Positions 8,152 to 17,024 of a DNA stretch of 64,000 nt are shown here, piece by piece. Each line of letters opens with the position of its first letter. Position 1 is the stretch's first letter. A program made the translations under genes and the position numbers. The stretch comes from Microbacterium sp. 1S1. Its GTDB lineage: Bacteria > Actinomycetota > Actinomycetes > Actinomycetales > Microbacteriaceae. The stretch is from the NCBI RefSeq assembly GCF_008271365.1, contig NZ_CP043430.1, forward strand, positions 2,728,001 through 2,792,000. The letters are read 5' to 3'. The notes under the pieces are model-generated. The model had not been told where the DNA came from and did no database searches. It was given only the letters and a program-made list of their open reading frames with translations.

Positions 8152-11127
8152 CTAGCCGTAGAAGAGCTGCTCGAAGGTTCGCCGGGCACGCCGGGTGATC
8201 GCGAGGTAGTCCTCTTCGAGGGGCGTCGCCGAGCGGGGCGGATAGCCGAGCAGACGCGCCAGGGCATCGAGCTGACGCCGGTCGGCGGGCAGCACATCGC
8301 TCGTCTGCCCCGTGAGCAGCGTGATGCCGGACCGGAGCCGGCTCGACAGAAGCCAGGCGGCCCGCAGCCGCTCCGCGTCGTCCTCCTGGACGAGCCCGGC
8401 CTCGACGGCGGCGTCGAGCGCATGCAGGGTCGACGTCGTGCGGAGGCCGGGGACGCCGGTCGCATGCTGCAGCTGGAGGAGTTGCACGAGCCACTCCACG
8501 TCGCTGAGCGTTCCCGGTCCGAGCTTCAGGTGCCGGCGCGGGTCCGTGCCCTGCGGCAACCGCTCCCCCTCGACGCGGGCCTTGATGCGCTTGATCTCCC
8601 GCAACCCCTGGAGGTCGACCGCCTCCGGATAACGGATGCTGTCCGCAAGCTCGATGAACCGGCCGATGAGCTTCGCGCTCCCGGCGACGCCACGTGCGCG
8701 CAGCAGCGCCTGCGCCTCCCATGACAGCGACCACCGGCGGTAGTAGGCCGCGTACGCCTCGATGGACCGCACGATCGGGCCGTTGCGACCCTCGGGCCGG
8801 AGGCCGGCGTCCAGCTCGAGCGGAAGGCGATGGTCGGTGAGATGCTCACGGAGACCGGCGACGATCCTCGTCGCCAGCTTCTCGGCGCGTCCCGGGTCGA
8901 CGCCGTTGGCGTCGTACACGTACAGGACGTCCGCATCGGAGCCGAAGCCGAGCTCGGCGCCACCGAATCGCCCCATCCCGATGACCGCGAAGTCGAGCGT
9001 CGCGTCCTCCGGCGGGACGACCTCCCGGAGGACCGCACGAAGACCTGCCTGGATCGTCGCATCGGTGATGTCGGTGAGCGCGGTGGCGACCTCTTCGATC
9101 GTGACGACATCGAGCACGGCGGCCATGGCCGTTCGCAGCAGCTCGCGTCGGCGGAGCGCTCGCACGGCCCGGAGCGCGTCGGCGACCGTCTCATGACGCG
9201 TCTGGATCGCTCGTGCCTCCTCGTCCAGGGCCCGCGCGCTGCGGGGGCGGAGTCGCTCCGCGCTGTCGAGCCAGGCCACCGACTCCGGGATCCACTCCAG
9301 CAGCTCGCCGATGTACCGGGAGGAGGAGAGCAGGCGCGTGAGGCTCTCCGCCGCCCCGGACGAGTCGCGCAGCATGCGCAGGAACCACGACGTGTCGCCC
9401 AGGCGCTCGCTGATGCGGCGGAAGGCGAGGAGACCGTAGTCGGGGTCGCTGCCGTCGGCGAACCAGCGCACCATCACGGGCATCAGGTGACGTTGGATCG
9501 TCGCCTTGCGACTGAGGCCCCGCGTCAGCGCGCCGATGTGTCTGAGGGCTCCGGCCGGATCCCGGAAGCCGATCGCCGCGAGCCGGTCGTGGGCCTGCTC
9601 TGCGGAGAGGGTGCGCTCCTCCTCCGGCAGTCCGGCCACCGCACTCAGGAGCGGGCGGTAGAAGAGCCGCGTGTGGATCTCCCGCACCTCCCTCCGCACG
9701 CTCTCCCACCGTGCCCAGACGCCTTCCCCCGTGTCCGCGAGCCCGGTGCTGCGGGCCAGGATGCGCCGTCCTGCCGGGGTCTTCGGCATCAGGTGGGTGC
9801 GGCTGAGGTCTCGGAGCTGCAGCCGATGTTCCATGAGCCGCAGCACGCGGTAGTCGTCCGCGAAGGTCGCCGCATCCGCCCGGCCGATGTACCCTCCCGC
9901 GACCAGTGCGTCCAGGCTCTCCAGCGTGCCGCGCGTACGGAGGGAGGCGTCGGTGAGGCCGTGCACGAGTTGAAGGAGCTGCACCGTGAACTCGATGTCA
10001 CGCAGTCCGCCCGCGCCGAGTTTGAGCTGGTAGGGGGCGTCCTCCGGGTCGATATGCTCCATGACCCGCTCACGCATGCGCTGGACGCTCTCGACGAACT
10101 CCTCTCGGGCGGCACTCGACCACACGCGCGGCTGCACCGCGTCGATGTAGGCCGCTCCGAGGTCCGCGTCCCCGGCGAGCGGACGTGCTTTCAGCAGCGC
10201 CTGGAACTCCCAGCTCTTCGCCCAGCGGTCGTAGTACGCCACGTGAGAGGCGAGAGAGCGGACGAGCGCGCCCTGCTTGCCCTCGGGACGCAGTGCCGCA
10301 TCGACCTCCCAGAGCGGCGGCTCGACCTCGATGGCGCTGAGGTTCCGCATCGTCTCCCGCGCCAGTCGTGTGGCGATGTCGATCGCCTGCGGCTCGGACA
10401 GCGTCTCCTCGTCGCTCGTGCCCCCGACGAAGATGACGTCGACGTCGCTGACGTAGTTGAGCTCCCGCGCCCCTGCCTTGCCCATACCGATGACGGCCAG
10501 CCGCGTCGCGGCGACGGCATCGCGGCCGGCGGACGGTGCCTGACGGGCTCGGGCGATGGCGAGAGACGCCTCGAGCGCGGCGCCCGCGAGGTCCGCGAGG
10601 GCGGCCGCGACGACGGCGACGACCTCCTCCGGCCGGGGATGGCTGAGATCGAAGGCCGCGATCTCCGCGAGGTTCCGTCGGTAAGCGACGCGGAGCGCGA
10701 CGATCGTCTCGTCTTCCGCCGAGACGGCGAATCCGTCCGCCGCACCGACGGCGGCCAAGAGGCGGTCCGTCCAGACGTCCGCCGCGGGCAACACGTCCAC
10801 GGGTGTCGCGAGCACGTCCAGCTCGTGCGGGTGACGGAGGAAGAACTCGGCGAGCCCGACGGAGGCTCCGAACACCCGCCAGACGCGCCGACGCGTGGCC
10901 TCGTCGTCGACGAGCGCGCGCAGCGCGGACGTGTCGCGGCGCGCCACCCGGAGCATTCCCCGGACGGCCGCATCGGGGTCGGCGGCGACCGCCGCCTCGA
11001 GCAGCAAGGCACGCGGCACCTCGAGCAGACTCTCCAGTTCGGCCAGCGACGCCGCGGCCTCGCTCAGCTCGGAGAAGCCGAGCCGGGCGAGGGCCGAGAG
11101 CGAGACGGAGGCGTCCGGGCGAGCCAT
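8152..11127 (-). CDS. glnE: Glutamine synthetase adenylyltransferase / adenylyl-removing enzyme
   Basis: A 991-aa bifunctional enzyme that adds AMP to, and removes it by phosphorolysis from, glutamine synthetase. Two tandem nucleotidyltransferase modules are visible. The N-terminal one (AR activity) has GMGKAGARELNYVSDVDVI near residue 220, and the C-terminal one (AT activity) has GMGRFGGAELGFGSDADVLY near residue 725. Each is followed by a GlnD-PII-uridylyltransferase-type helical domain with an RPEGKQG or RPEGRNG motif. Length matches actinobacterial GlnE. It lies 7 bp after glnA2 on the same strand. Its target tyrosine is present in the GlnA encoded at 2443. Confidence 0.96.
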   Translation of the reverse strand: MARPDASVSLSALARLGFSELSEAAASLAELESLLEVPRALLLEAAVAADPDAAVRGMLRVARRDTSALRALVDDEATRRRVWRVFGASVGLAEFFLRHPHELDVLATPVDVLPAADVWTDRLLAAVGAADGFAVSAEDETIVALRVAYRRNLAEIAAFDLSHPRPEEVVAVVAAALADLAGAALEASLAIARARQAPSAGRDAVAATRLAVIGMGKAGARELNYVSDVDVIFVGGTSDEETLSEPQAIDIATRLARETMRNLSAIEVEPPLWEVDAALRPEGKQGALVRSLASHVAYYDRWAKSWEFQALLKARPLAGDADLGAAYIDAVQPRVWSSAAREEFVESVQRMRERVMEHIDPEDAPYQLKLGAGGLRDIEFTVQLLQLVHGLTDASLRTRGTLESLDALVAGGYIGRADAATFADDYRVLRLMEHRLQLRDLSRTHLMPKTPAGRRILARSTGLADTGEGVWARWESVRREVREIHTRLFYRPLLSAVAGLPEEERTLSAEQAHDRLAAIGFRDPAGALRHIGALTRGLSRKATIQRHLMPVMVRWFADGSDPDYGLLAFRRISERLGDTSWFLRMLRDSSGAAESLTRLLSSSRYIGELLEWIPESVAWLDSAERLRPRSARALDEEARAIQTRHETVADALRAVRALRRRELLRTAMAAVLDVVTIEEVATALTDITDATIQAGLRAVLREVVPPEDATLDFAVIGMGRFGGAELGFGSDADVLYVYDANGVDPGRAEKLATRIVAGLREHLTDHRLPLELDAGLRPEGRNGPIVRSIEAYAAYYRRWSLSWEAQALLRARGVAGSAKLIGRFIELADSIRYPEAVDLQGLREIKRIKARVEGERLPQGTDPRRHLKLGPGTLSDVEWLVQLLQLQHATGVPGLRTTSTLHALDAAVEAGLVQEDDAERLRAAWLLSSRLRSGITLLTGQTSDVLPADRRQLDALARLLGYPPRSATPLEEDYLAITRRARRTFEQLFYG

Positions 11128-11134
11128 GCGGCGC

Positions 11135-12472
11135 TCAGAGGAGCTCGAGGTTGTTCTTCAGCTCCAGCGGCGTGACCTGACCGCGGTACGCCTCCCACTC
11201 CTTGCGCTTGTTCAGCAGCACGTAGTTGAAGACCTGCTCGCCCAGCGTCTCCGCGACGAGTTCGGACGCCTCCATGTACTCCAGGGCGTGGTCCAGGCTG
11301 GCCGGAAGGGCGGAGTAGCCCAGGGCACGGCGCTCCGCGTCGCTCAGCGCCCAGACGTTGTCCTCGGCCTCCGGGGGGAGCTCATAGCCCTCCTCGATGC
11401 CCTTCAGGCCCGCGGCCAGCATGAGGGCGTATGCCAGGTAGGGGTTCGCGGCCGAGTCGAGGGCACGGTACTCGACGCGCGAGGACTGCCCCTTGTTCGG
11501 CTTGTACATCGGGACGCGGACGAGCGCGGAACGGTTGTTGTGCCCCCAGGTGATGAAGCTCGGCGCCTCGTCCCCGCCCCAAAGGCGCTTGTAGGAGTTG
11601 ACGAACTGGTTCGTCACGGCAGAGATCTCGTTGGCGTGCCGGAGCAGGCCCGCGATGAAGTGACGGCCGGTCTTGGAGAGCTGATACTTCGCACCCTCCT
11701 CGTAGAACGCGTTCTGGTCGCCCTCGAACAGCGACATGTGCGTGTGCATGCCGCTGCCCGGCTGACCGCTCAGCGGCTTCGGCATGAACGTGGCGTACAC
11801 GCCCTGCTCGATCGCGACCTCCTTGATGACCGTGCGGAAGGTCATCACGTTGTCCGCGGTGGTGAGCGCGTCCGCGTAGCGCAGGTCGATCTCGTTCTGG
11901 CCGGGGCCGCCCTCGTGATGGCTGAACTCCACGGAGATGCCGAGATCCTCCAGCATGCGGACGGAGCGACGACGGAAGTCGTGCGCCGTGCCGCCAGGGA
12001 CGTTGTCGAAGTACCCGGCGGAGTCGACGGGAACCGGACCCTCCGGGCCGAAGGACGACGACTTCAGCAGATAGAACTCGATCTCGGGGTGCGTGTAGAA
12101 CGTGAAGCCGGCATCCGCCGCCTTCGCGAGCGTGCGCTTGAGCACATGCCGCGGATCGGCCACCGCCGGTTGCCCGTCCGGCGTGGTGAGGTCGCAGAAC
12201 ATGCGGGCCGTCGGGTCGATCTCCCCACGCCACGGCAGCGTCTGGAACGTCGTCGGATCAGGCTGGGCGAGCAGATCGGACTCGTAGGTGCGGGTGAGGC
12301 CCTCGATGGCGGAGCCGTCGAACCCGATGCCCTCGGCGAACGCGCCCTCGACCTCGGCCGGCGCGATGGCGACCGACTTGAGCGTGCCGATCACGTCGGT
12401 GAACCACAGCCGCACGAACTTGACGCCGCGCTCCTCGATCGTCCGGAGGACGAAGTCCCTCTGCTTGTCCAT
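11135..12472 (-). CDS. glnA2: Glutamine synthetase family protein GlnA2
   Basis: A 445-aa second type I glutamine synthetase. Core motifs are present: GFDGSAIEG, FSHHEGGPGQNEIDLRY, GSGMHTHMSLF and NRSALVRVP. It lacks the [12 protein letters not shown] adenylylation loop of GlnA; the corresponding stretch reads EEGYELPPEAEDNVW. This is the GSI-alpha-like form found next to glnE in mycobacteria and streptomycetes. Whether it makes glutamine in vivo or a related gamma-glutamyl product is uncertain. It sits between glnE (7 bp) and the small SPOR-like gene (2 bp), clearly in an operon. Confidence 0.93.
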   Translation of the reverse strand: MDKQRDFVLRTIEERGVKFVRLWFTDVIGTLKSVAIAPAEVEGAFAEGIGFDGSAIEGLTRTYESDLLAQPDPTTFQTLPWRGEIDPTARMFCDLTTPDGQPAVADPRHVLKRTLAKAADAGFTFYTHPEIEFYLLKSSSFGPEGPVPVDSAGYFDNVPGGTAHDFRRRSVRMLEDLGISVEFSHHEGGPGQNEIDLRYADALTTADNVMTFRTVIKEVAIEQGVYATFMPKPLSGQPGSGMHTHMSLFEGDQNAFYEEGAKYQLSKTGRHFIAGLLRHANEISAVTNQFVNSYKRLWGGDEAPSFITWGHNNRSALVRVPMYKPNKGQSSRVEYRALDSAANPYLAYALMLAAGLKGIEEGYELPPEAEDNVWALSDAERRALGYSALPASLDHALEYMEASELVAETLGEQVFNYVLLNKRKEWEAYRGQVTPLELKNNLELL

Positions 12473-12474
12473 GG

Positions 12475-12714
12475 CTACTCTGCGCCCTGGCCCTTCTCCG
12501 CACCGAAGCCGCTCGAGGGCTTCGCGTCCCAGCCCTGCTCCGCCGCCTCTTCCTCGGCCCAGGCCCGCGACCGCTCCTTGAGCACCTCAGGAGCGCGACG
12601 CGCCTCGGCCTCGGTGTCGAACGGACCGATGCGGTCGATGGAGGGCGACAGCATGCCGAACTCGACCTCGCCCGTGGCGGAGTTGTACCAGTACTTGTGA
12701 TCGCCGTCGGTCAT
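12475..12714 (-). CDS. Small SPOR-domain-like conserved protein
   Basis: A 79-aa soluble protein beginning TDGDHKYWYNSATGEVEFG, followed by IDRIGPFDTEAEARRAPEVL, which resembles the small actinobacterial proteins annotated as SPOR-domain-containing that accompany glnA2. AAGGAG lies 6 nt before ATG 12714. Only 2 bp separate its stop from the glnA2 start, so it is the first gene of the glnA2-glnE transcript. A minus-strand -10-like TAGGAT lies at 12758-12763. Function is unknown. Confidence 0.8.
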   Translation of the reverse strand: MTDGDHKYWYNSATGEVEFGMLSPSIDRIGPFDTEAEARRAPEVLKERSRAWAEEEAAEQGWDAKPSSGFGAEKGQGAE

Positions 12715-12796
12715 GGCTGCTCCTTCTTCCCGCGAGCGGTTGGGGGTGATGTCATCGATCCTACTGGCGTGCACCGCGGTCGCTAAGCTATCGGCC

Positions 12797-13543
12797 ATGG
12801 CAAAAGCGATCGGCGTCGACATCGGCGGCACGGGCATCAAAGCGGGAATCGTCGACCTCGAACACGGCACCATGGCCTCGGATCGGGTGCGCGTGCCCAC
12901 ACCGGCCGGCGCCTCGCCGGAGGACGTCCTCGTCGCAGTCCAGACGGTTCTGAAGACGCTCGACGTCCACGAGTCGACCCTGCCGCTCGGGGTCGCGTTC
13001 CCCGCGATCGTCAAGCGCGGGAAGACCCTCTCGGCCGCGAACGTCTCGAAGGAGTGGATCGACTTCGACGCGGAGCGATTCTTCCGCGACGGCCTCGGCC
13101 GCAACATCGTCTTCGTGAACGACGCGGACGCCGCCGGTGTCGCGGAGGCCCGCCACGGCGCGGCCCGTGACGTACTGGGGTTCACCCTTCTCACCACCCT
13201 CGGCACCGGCATCGGATCTGCCTTCATCTACGACGGCGTGCTGCTGCCGAACACCGAGCTCGGTCACCTGAACTTCCGCGAGTACGAGTCGGTCGAGACC
13301 TGGGCAGCGACCTCCGCCCGAGAGCGTGAGGGTCTGAGCTGGGCCGAGTGGGCGGAGCGACTGCAGGCGTTCTACTCGCACATCGAGTTCCTCTTCAGCC
13401 CTGACCTGTTCGTGGTCGGGGGCGGCGTGTCGAAGAACGCGGGCGACTTCCTGCCCCTGCTCGACCTGAAGACGCCGATCGTCCCCGCGATCCACCGCAA
13501 CAACTCGGGCATCATCGGCGCAGCGTCGCTCGCCGGGGACTGA
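12797..13543 (+). CDS. ppgK: Polyphosphate-dependent glucokinase
   Basis: A 248-aa ROK-type kinase that phosphorylates glucose with polyphosphate (and often ATP). The phosphate-binding signature GVDIGGTGIKAGIVD is at the N-terminus, the sugar-site FVNDADAAGVAEARHG near residue 110, and GTGIGSAFIYDGVLLPNTELGH near residue 137, a hallmark of PPGK. The ATG at 12797 is preceded 7 nt upstream by TAAGCT (12784-12789), so the mRNA is probably leaderless. It diverges from the glnA2 operon and converges on rnpB. Confidence 0.95.
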   Translation: MAKAIGVDIGGTGIKAGIVDLEHGTMASDRVRVPTPAGASPEDVLVAVQTVLKTLDVHESTLPLGVAFPAIVKRGKTLSAANVSKEWIDFDAERFFRDGLGRNIVFVNDADAAGVAEARHGAARDVLGFTLLTTLGTGIGSAFIYDGVLLPNTELGHLNFREYESVETWAATSAREREGLSWAEWAERLQAFYSHIEFLFSPDLFVVGGGVSKNAGDFLPLLDLKTPIVPAIHRNNSGIIGAASLAGD

Positions 13544-13546
13544 CCC

Positions 13547-13585
13547 TTCGACAGGCACAGAGCCCCTCGACGGGCTCAGGTGCCC
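13547..13585. repeat. Dispersed repeat, copy A (degenerate)
   Basis: Starts CCCTTCGACAGGCACAGAG and continues CCCCTCGACGGGCTCAGG: two degenerate units of the CTTCGACAAGCTCAG-type element seen again at 13868, 32419 and 37428. It lies between the ppgK stop and the terminator. Confidence 0.6.
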
Positions 13586-13588
13586 AGA

Positions 13589-13626
13589 CGGAAGGCCCCG
13601 ACGACGTGAGTCATCGGGGCCTTCCG
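13589..13626. terminator. Bidirectional terminator between ppgK and rnpB
   Basis: Perfect 13-bp stem CGGAAGGCCCCGA with TCGGGGCCTTCCG and a 12-nt loop. It serves convergent ppgK and rnpB. Confidence 0.85.
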
Positions 13627-13632
13627 GCGTTC

Positions 13633-14032
13633 AGGGCGAATGGGCCGACCTGTACGCCGGGTTCTGTTCCGGGGTTCTTCGCCCCTTCGACGGCCATCTC
13701 TCTCGGCGACACGTTGCCGTGCCGCTCCAGCGGTCTACCCGAGGACTCGGCGAGCCGCGTCATCATCCTCTGTCTGACCTTGCTCCGGGCGAGGTTTACC
13801 TGGCGGGCCGTGTCACCACGGCCCCCGGTGGTCTCTTACACCACCCTTTCACCCTTACCCCTTCGGGCCCTTCGACAAGCTCAGGGACCGAACGGGGCGG
13901 TCTGCTCTCTGTGGCACTTTCTCGCGGATCACTCCGGGTGGGTGTTACCCACCGCCCTGCCCTGTGGAGCCCGGACGTTCCTCGGTGCGGTTGCCCGCCA
14001 CGCGACCGTCCAGCCGACCCATTCGCCCTTCC
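13633..14032 (-). ncRNA. rnpB: RNase P RNA, bacterial class A
   Basis: The catalytic RNA of RNase P, which trims tRNA 5' leaders. On the minus strand the ends pair as P1 (GGGCGAATGGGTCGG with CGGCCCATTCGCCC). The conserved 5' core GAGGAACGTCCGGGCTCC, the middle GGTAAGGGTGAAAGGGTG and TAAGAGACCACC, and the 3' ACAGAACCCGGCGTACAGG are all present. About 400 nt, normal for high-GC actinobacteria. The variable P12 arm (around 13862-13900) contains a copy of the dispersed CCCTTCGACAAGCTCAGGG element. Ends are estimated from P1 and could be off by a few bases. Confidence 0.95.
13868..13886. repeat. Dispersed repeat, copy B, inside rnpB P12
   Basis: CCCTTCGACAAGCTCAGGG, a near-consensus copy of the element also found at intergenic sites in this window. 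Its CCCT/AGGG ends pair, so it can sit in the P12 helix of RNase P RNA without disturbing the core. Confidence 0.75.
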
Positions 14033-14043
14033 AGTCTACGGCC

Positions 14044-15744
14044 TCACTTCTCCGCGGAGTCCGCGATGCGCAGGTCGAGGGGCACGTCGATCGGGAAGGT
14101 GCCGAACAGCCGGGTCGTCGCGACCGCGGCGGCGTCGCGGACCGCATCGGCGGCGGCCTCCGCGTGCTCCTGCGGGGTATGCAGGATCACCTCGTCGTGC
14201 AGGAAGAACGCCAGGTGCGCTTCCCTGGCGAACGGACCCGATGCCTCTGCCGCTCCGAAGACCTCGGGGAGCTGCGCCAGACGGTGACGGATCTCGGCCA
14301 GCCAGATGAGCGACCACTCCGCCGCCGTCCCCTGGACGACGAAGTTGCGCGTGAACCGTCCCCACTCGCGCGCACGGCGACGGGCGAGGGAGACGACGGC
14401 GGGGTCGGCGTCCGCGGCGGTGGCGTCGGCTTGCAGGCGCATCCACTCCGCGGACGGGCGCGGTGAGGAGCGCCCGAGCCAGGTGGAGACGATGCCGCCG
14501 TCCTCCCCCACCCGCGCCGCATCGTCGACCAGAGCCATCGCTCGCGGATAGACCTTCCGCAGCCGCGGAACAAGTCGCCCGCTGTCGCCGCTGGTGGCGC
14601 CGTACATGGCGCCGAGCACCGCGTACTTCGCCTCCTCCCGCGTCGCGACGGCGCCCGATGCGACGACACCGGCGTAGAGGTCGCCGCCGCGCGCCGCGTC
14701 CGCCATCGCCTCGTCCGCCGACATGGCCGCGAGCATCCGCGGCTCGAGCTGTGCGACGTCGGCGACGACCAGAGCCCACCCGGGGTCTGCGCGTACGGCC
14801 GGGCGGAGGTTGCGGGGCAGCTGCAGCGCACCGCCGCCGGCCGATGCCCATCGCCCGGTCACCACGCCTCCCGGGATGTACACGGGGCGGAAACGGCCGT
14901 CCTGCACCCATTCCGACAACCACGTCCAGCCGTTCGCGCTGAGCAGCCGAGACAGCTTCTTGTAGGCGAGCAGAGGTTCGATCACCGGGTGCTCGTGCGC
15001 GGACAGCTCCCATTTGCTCGTGGACTCCACGGAGACCCCGACGCGATGCAGCGCCCGAAGCAGCTTCGGCTGACTGTCCAGGTGCAGGGTGGGGTCGCCG
15101 AGCAGGGCTCGCACCTCGTCGCCGCGCTCCACCATCCGGCGAGGCAGCCCACCCGCGGCCGGCCGCGCGCCCAGCGTCTCGGTGAGGATCGCGTCATGGA
15201 CAGCGGCGTCCCACGGGAGCCCTGCGACGCGCATCTCCTCCGCGATCAGCCCGCCCGCCGACTCCGCTGCGCACAGCAGTGTGAGCCGGCCGTCCGCCGC
15301 CTCGGCCATCACAGTGCGCTGCGCTCGATACTGGTCGAGTGCCGCGGTGACCGCCTGCTCCCCCGACTCCTCCTCGAGCACATCGAAGAGAGAGGGGGTC
15401 GGGTCGATCGGGTCTCCGCGCTCCCAGGTGACCGCCGCAGGGAGGGGCGACGTGACCATGGCGGTGTCCCGCAGGATCGCGTGACACAGGACCAGGTCGT
15501 GGCTGCGACCGATCCGGACGCCTTCCCGCAGCAGCAGCGCGTAGATCTCAGCAGCACTGCGGATGATCCACCGCGGCCCGTCCGCCGCCTCCACGGAAGA
15601 CACCCAACCGGCGAGCTCCGCACCGGGCAGGAGCGTCCGATGCTGCTCCCCGTCGTTCTCGTCCAGGTCGATCGCGGCGTACTCCCCCGCCCCGAGGCCG
15701 ATCAGCGCGATGCGGCGCTCGGGACCCGACGACGGCACCGTCAC
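14044..15744 (-). CDS. Bifunctional 3'-5' exonuclease/DNA polymerase (family A, PolA-like)
   Basis: A 566-aa family A polymerase lacking the 5' nuclease domain of full PolA. Polymerase motif A reads VADVAQLEPRMLAAM (near residue 328), motif B REEAKYAVLGAMYGA (near 375) and motif C FFLHDEVILHTP (near 515). The N-terminal about 200 residues correspond to a divergent 3'-5' exonuclease-like domain. Actinobacteria often carry such an extra enzyme besides PolA; a repair or gap-filling role is likely but not shown. It is adjacent to rnpB on the same strand and 22 bp downstream of the zinc-ribbon gene. Confidence 0.88.
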   Translation of the reverse strand: MTVPSSGPERRIALIGLGAGEYAAIDLDENDGEQHRTLLPGAELAGWVSSVEAADGPRWIIRSAAEIYALLLREGVRIGRSHDLVLCHAILRDTAMVTSPLPAAVTWERGDPIDPTPSLFDVLEEESGEQAVTAALDQYRAQRTVMAEAADGRLTLLCAAESAGGLIAEEMRVAGLPWDAAVHDAILTETLGARPAAGGLPRRMVERGDEVRALLGDPTLHLDSQPKLLRALHRVGVSVESTSKWELSAHEHPVIEPLLAYKKLSRLLSANGWTWLSEWVQDGRFRPVYIPGGVVTGRWASAGGGALQLPRNLRPAVRADPGWALVVADVAQLEPRMLAAMSADEAMADAARGGDLYAGVVASGAVATREEAKYAVLGAMYGATSGDSGRLVPRLRKVYPRAMALVDDAARVGEDGGIVSTWLGRSSPRPSAEWMRLQADATAADADPAVVSLARRRAREWGRFTRNFVVQGTAAEWSLIWLAEIRHRLAQLPEVFGAAEASGPFAREAHLAFFLHDEVILHTPQEHAEAAADAVRDAAAVATTRLFGTFPIDVPLDLRIADSAEK

Positions 15745-15766
15745 CGGTGGTGCGCGCCGGGCGCGC

Positions 15767-16504
15767 TCACGAGGAGAGTCCCGACTCCTCGGTGCGCACG
15801 AGGATGCAACCGCACTCGGGGCAAGAGACCACCTCGTCGTCAGGCGTGCGACGGATCTCGCTGAGGTCGGTGCCGGGGAGCATCATGCGGCAGCCCTCGC
15901 AGGTTCCGCGGGTCAGCAGCGCGGCGCCCGCACTCTTCACGGCTCGCCTGTCGTACTCCGCGAGAAGCGGAGCGGGGACCGTGGCCGCGACCGCCTCGCG
16001 GTCGCGCGCGAGCTGAGCGCCGAGTTCGGTCGCGGCGGCGACATCGGCTTTCGCCTGACCGGTGAGGGCGCTGCCCTCTGCGGTCGTCGCGTCCAGCAGC
16101 GCTTGTTGTGCAGCGACGGCGGCGTCGGCTTCCTCGACCCGCCCCATGACGTCGAGTTCCGCATCCTCGAGGTCGCTCAGCCGCTTGGCGAGGCTGGCGA
16201 GCTCGTGCTCCAGCGCCTGCGCCTCCTTCGGATTGGTGGCCGCGGCGAGGCGCTGCGAGTCCCGGTCGCGACGCTGCTCGGCCAGTGCCACGTCGGACTC
16301 CAGCCGCGACAGCTCGGTGCGGGCGTCGTCCCTGGCACCGGTCAGCACCGTGAGCTCACGGAGCTGCTCCTGGCGGATGGCCACGAGCTCGGTGATCCGG
16401 CCCGCCTGGCTCGGCTGGGTGCGGGCACGCTCCGCCTGCGCGATGCGCCGGTCGAGGTCGGCGATGTCGAGCAGGGTGCGCTGGTTCTCCGGGGTCGCTT
16501 TCAC
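15767..16504 (-). CDS. Coiled-coil protein with C-terminal C4 zinc ribbon (CT398-like)
   Basis: A 245-aa protein. Residues about 5-175 form a long coiled coil (DLDRRIAQAERARTQ onward, rich in Glu/Arg/Ala/Leu). The C-terminus has a C4 zinc ribbon: CEGCRMMLPG near residue 200 and CPECGCILVR near residue 228. This matches the zf-RING_7/CT398 family, proposed to act in nucleic-acid or trafficking roles; function is not established. GTG 16504 has no clear ribosome site, but TAGATT (16512-16517) lies exactly 7 nt upstream, indicating a leaderless transcript. It probably co-transcribes with the polymerase gene. Confidence 0.87.
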   Translation of the reverse strand: MKATPENQRTLLDIADLDRRIAQAERARTQPSQAGRITELVAIRQEQLRELTVLTGARDDARTELSRLESDVALAEQRRDRDSQRLAAATNPKEAQALEHELASLAKRLSDLEDAELDVMGRVEEADAAVAAQQALLDATTAEGSALTGQAKADVAAATELGAQLARDREAVAATVPAPLLAEYDRRAVKSAGAALLTRGTCEGCRMMLPGTDLSEIRRTPDDEVVSCPECGCILVRTEESGLSS

Positions 16505-16541
16505 ACTCTCAAATCTAGTCGCTGCCGGCCCGCAGCCCGCA

Positions 16542-16925
16542 TCACCGGATGTCGCCGTCCACGTACAACCAGATGCGGTCCTCGCGGACGAAGCGACTGC
16601 GCTCGTGCAGAGATCCACGCGTGCGGCCCTGACGCCAGAAGGCCTCGAACTCGACCACGCCCTCCGTGTCGAAAGGGCCGCCCGCGACGCGCTCCACGAT
16701 CAGCAGGCGGCGCCACTGCAGTTCGGGCTCGAAGCCGATGGTCTCCGGACGGGTCGACGGGTGCCAGGTACGGAGCAGGTACCGCCCGTCCTCCCGCGCG
16801 AAGGCGGTATACCGGGAGCGCATCAGCCGTTCGGCAGTCGGGGCCGGGGCTCCGTCCAGGAGGGGTCCGCAGCACGCGGTGAAGGTGTCCCCCGACGCAC
16901 AGGGGCAGCGGACGGGCGGTGTCAT
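16542..16925 (-). CDS. YchJ family metal-binding protein (SEC-C motif)
   Basis: A 127-aa YchJ-family protein. The N-terminal cysteine motif CPCASGDTFTACCGPLLDG is the SEC-C-like zinc site, followed by AERLMRSRYTAFAREDGRYL, the family hallmark, and an NTF2-like domain ending in ERSRFVREDRIWLYVDGD. The biochemical role is unknown. No good Shine-Dalgarno lies before ATG 16925; the start is chosen from family alignment. Confidence 0.88.
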   Translation of the reverse strand: MTPPVRCPCASGDTFTACCGPLLDGAPAPTAERLMRSRYTAFAREDGRYLLRTWHPSTRPETIGFEPELQWRRLLIVERVAGGPFDTEGVVEFEAFWRQGRTRGSLHERSRFVREDRIWLYVDGDIR

Positions 16926-17024
16926 GAGAGCGCGGCGATCAGGGTCATGCCTGCCAGCATCGCGCGGGCGACCGAGACCTGCCAACTCGCCCTACGCTGG
17001 AGACACGCCAACGGAGGAGCAACG

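Noticed and set aside
13683-13696. CCCTTCGACGGCC, similar to the dispersed repeat head
   Set aside because: It lacks the GCTCAG continuation and lies near the 3' side of rnpB where the core sequence is expected, so it is probably normal RNase P RNA sequence.
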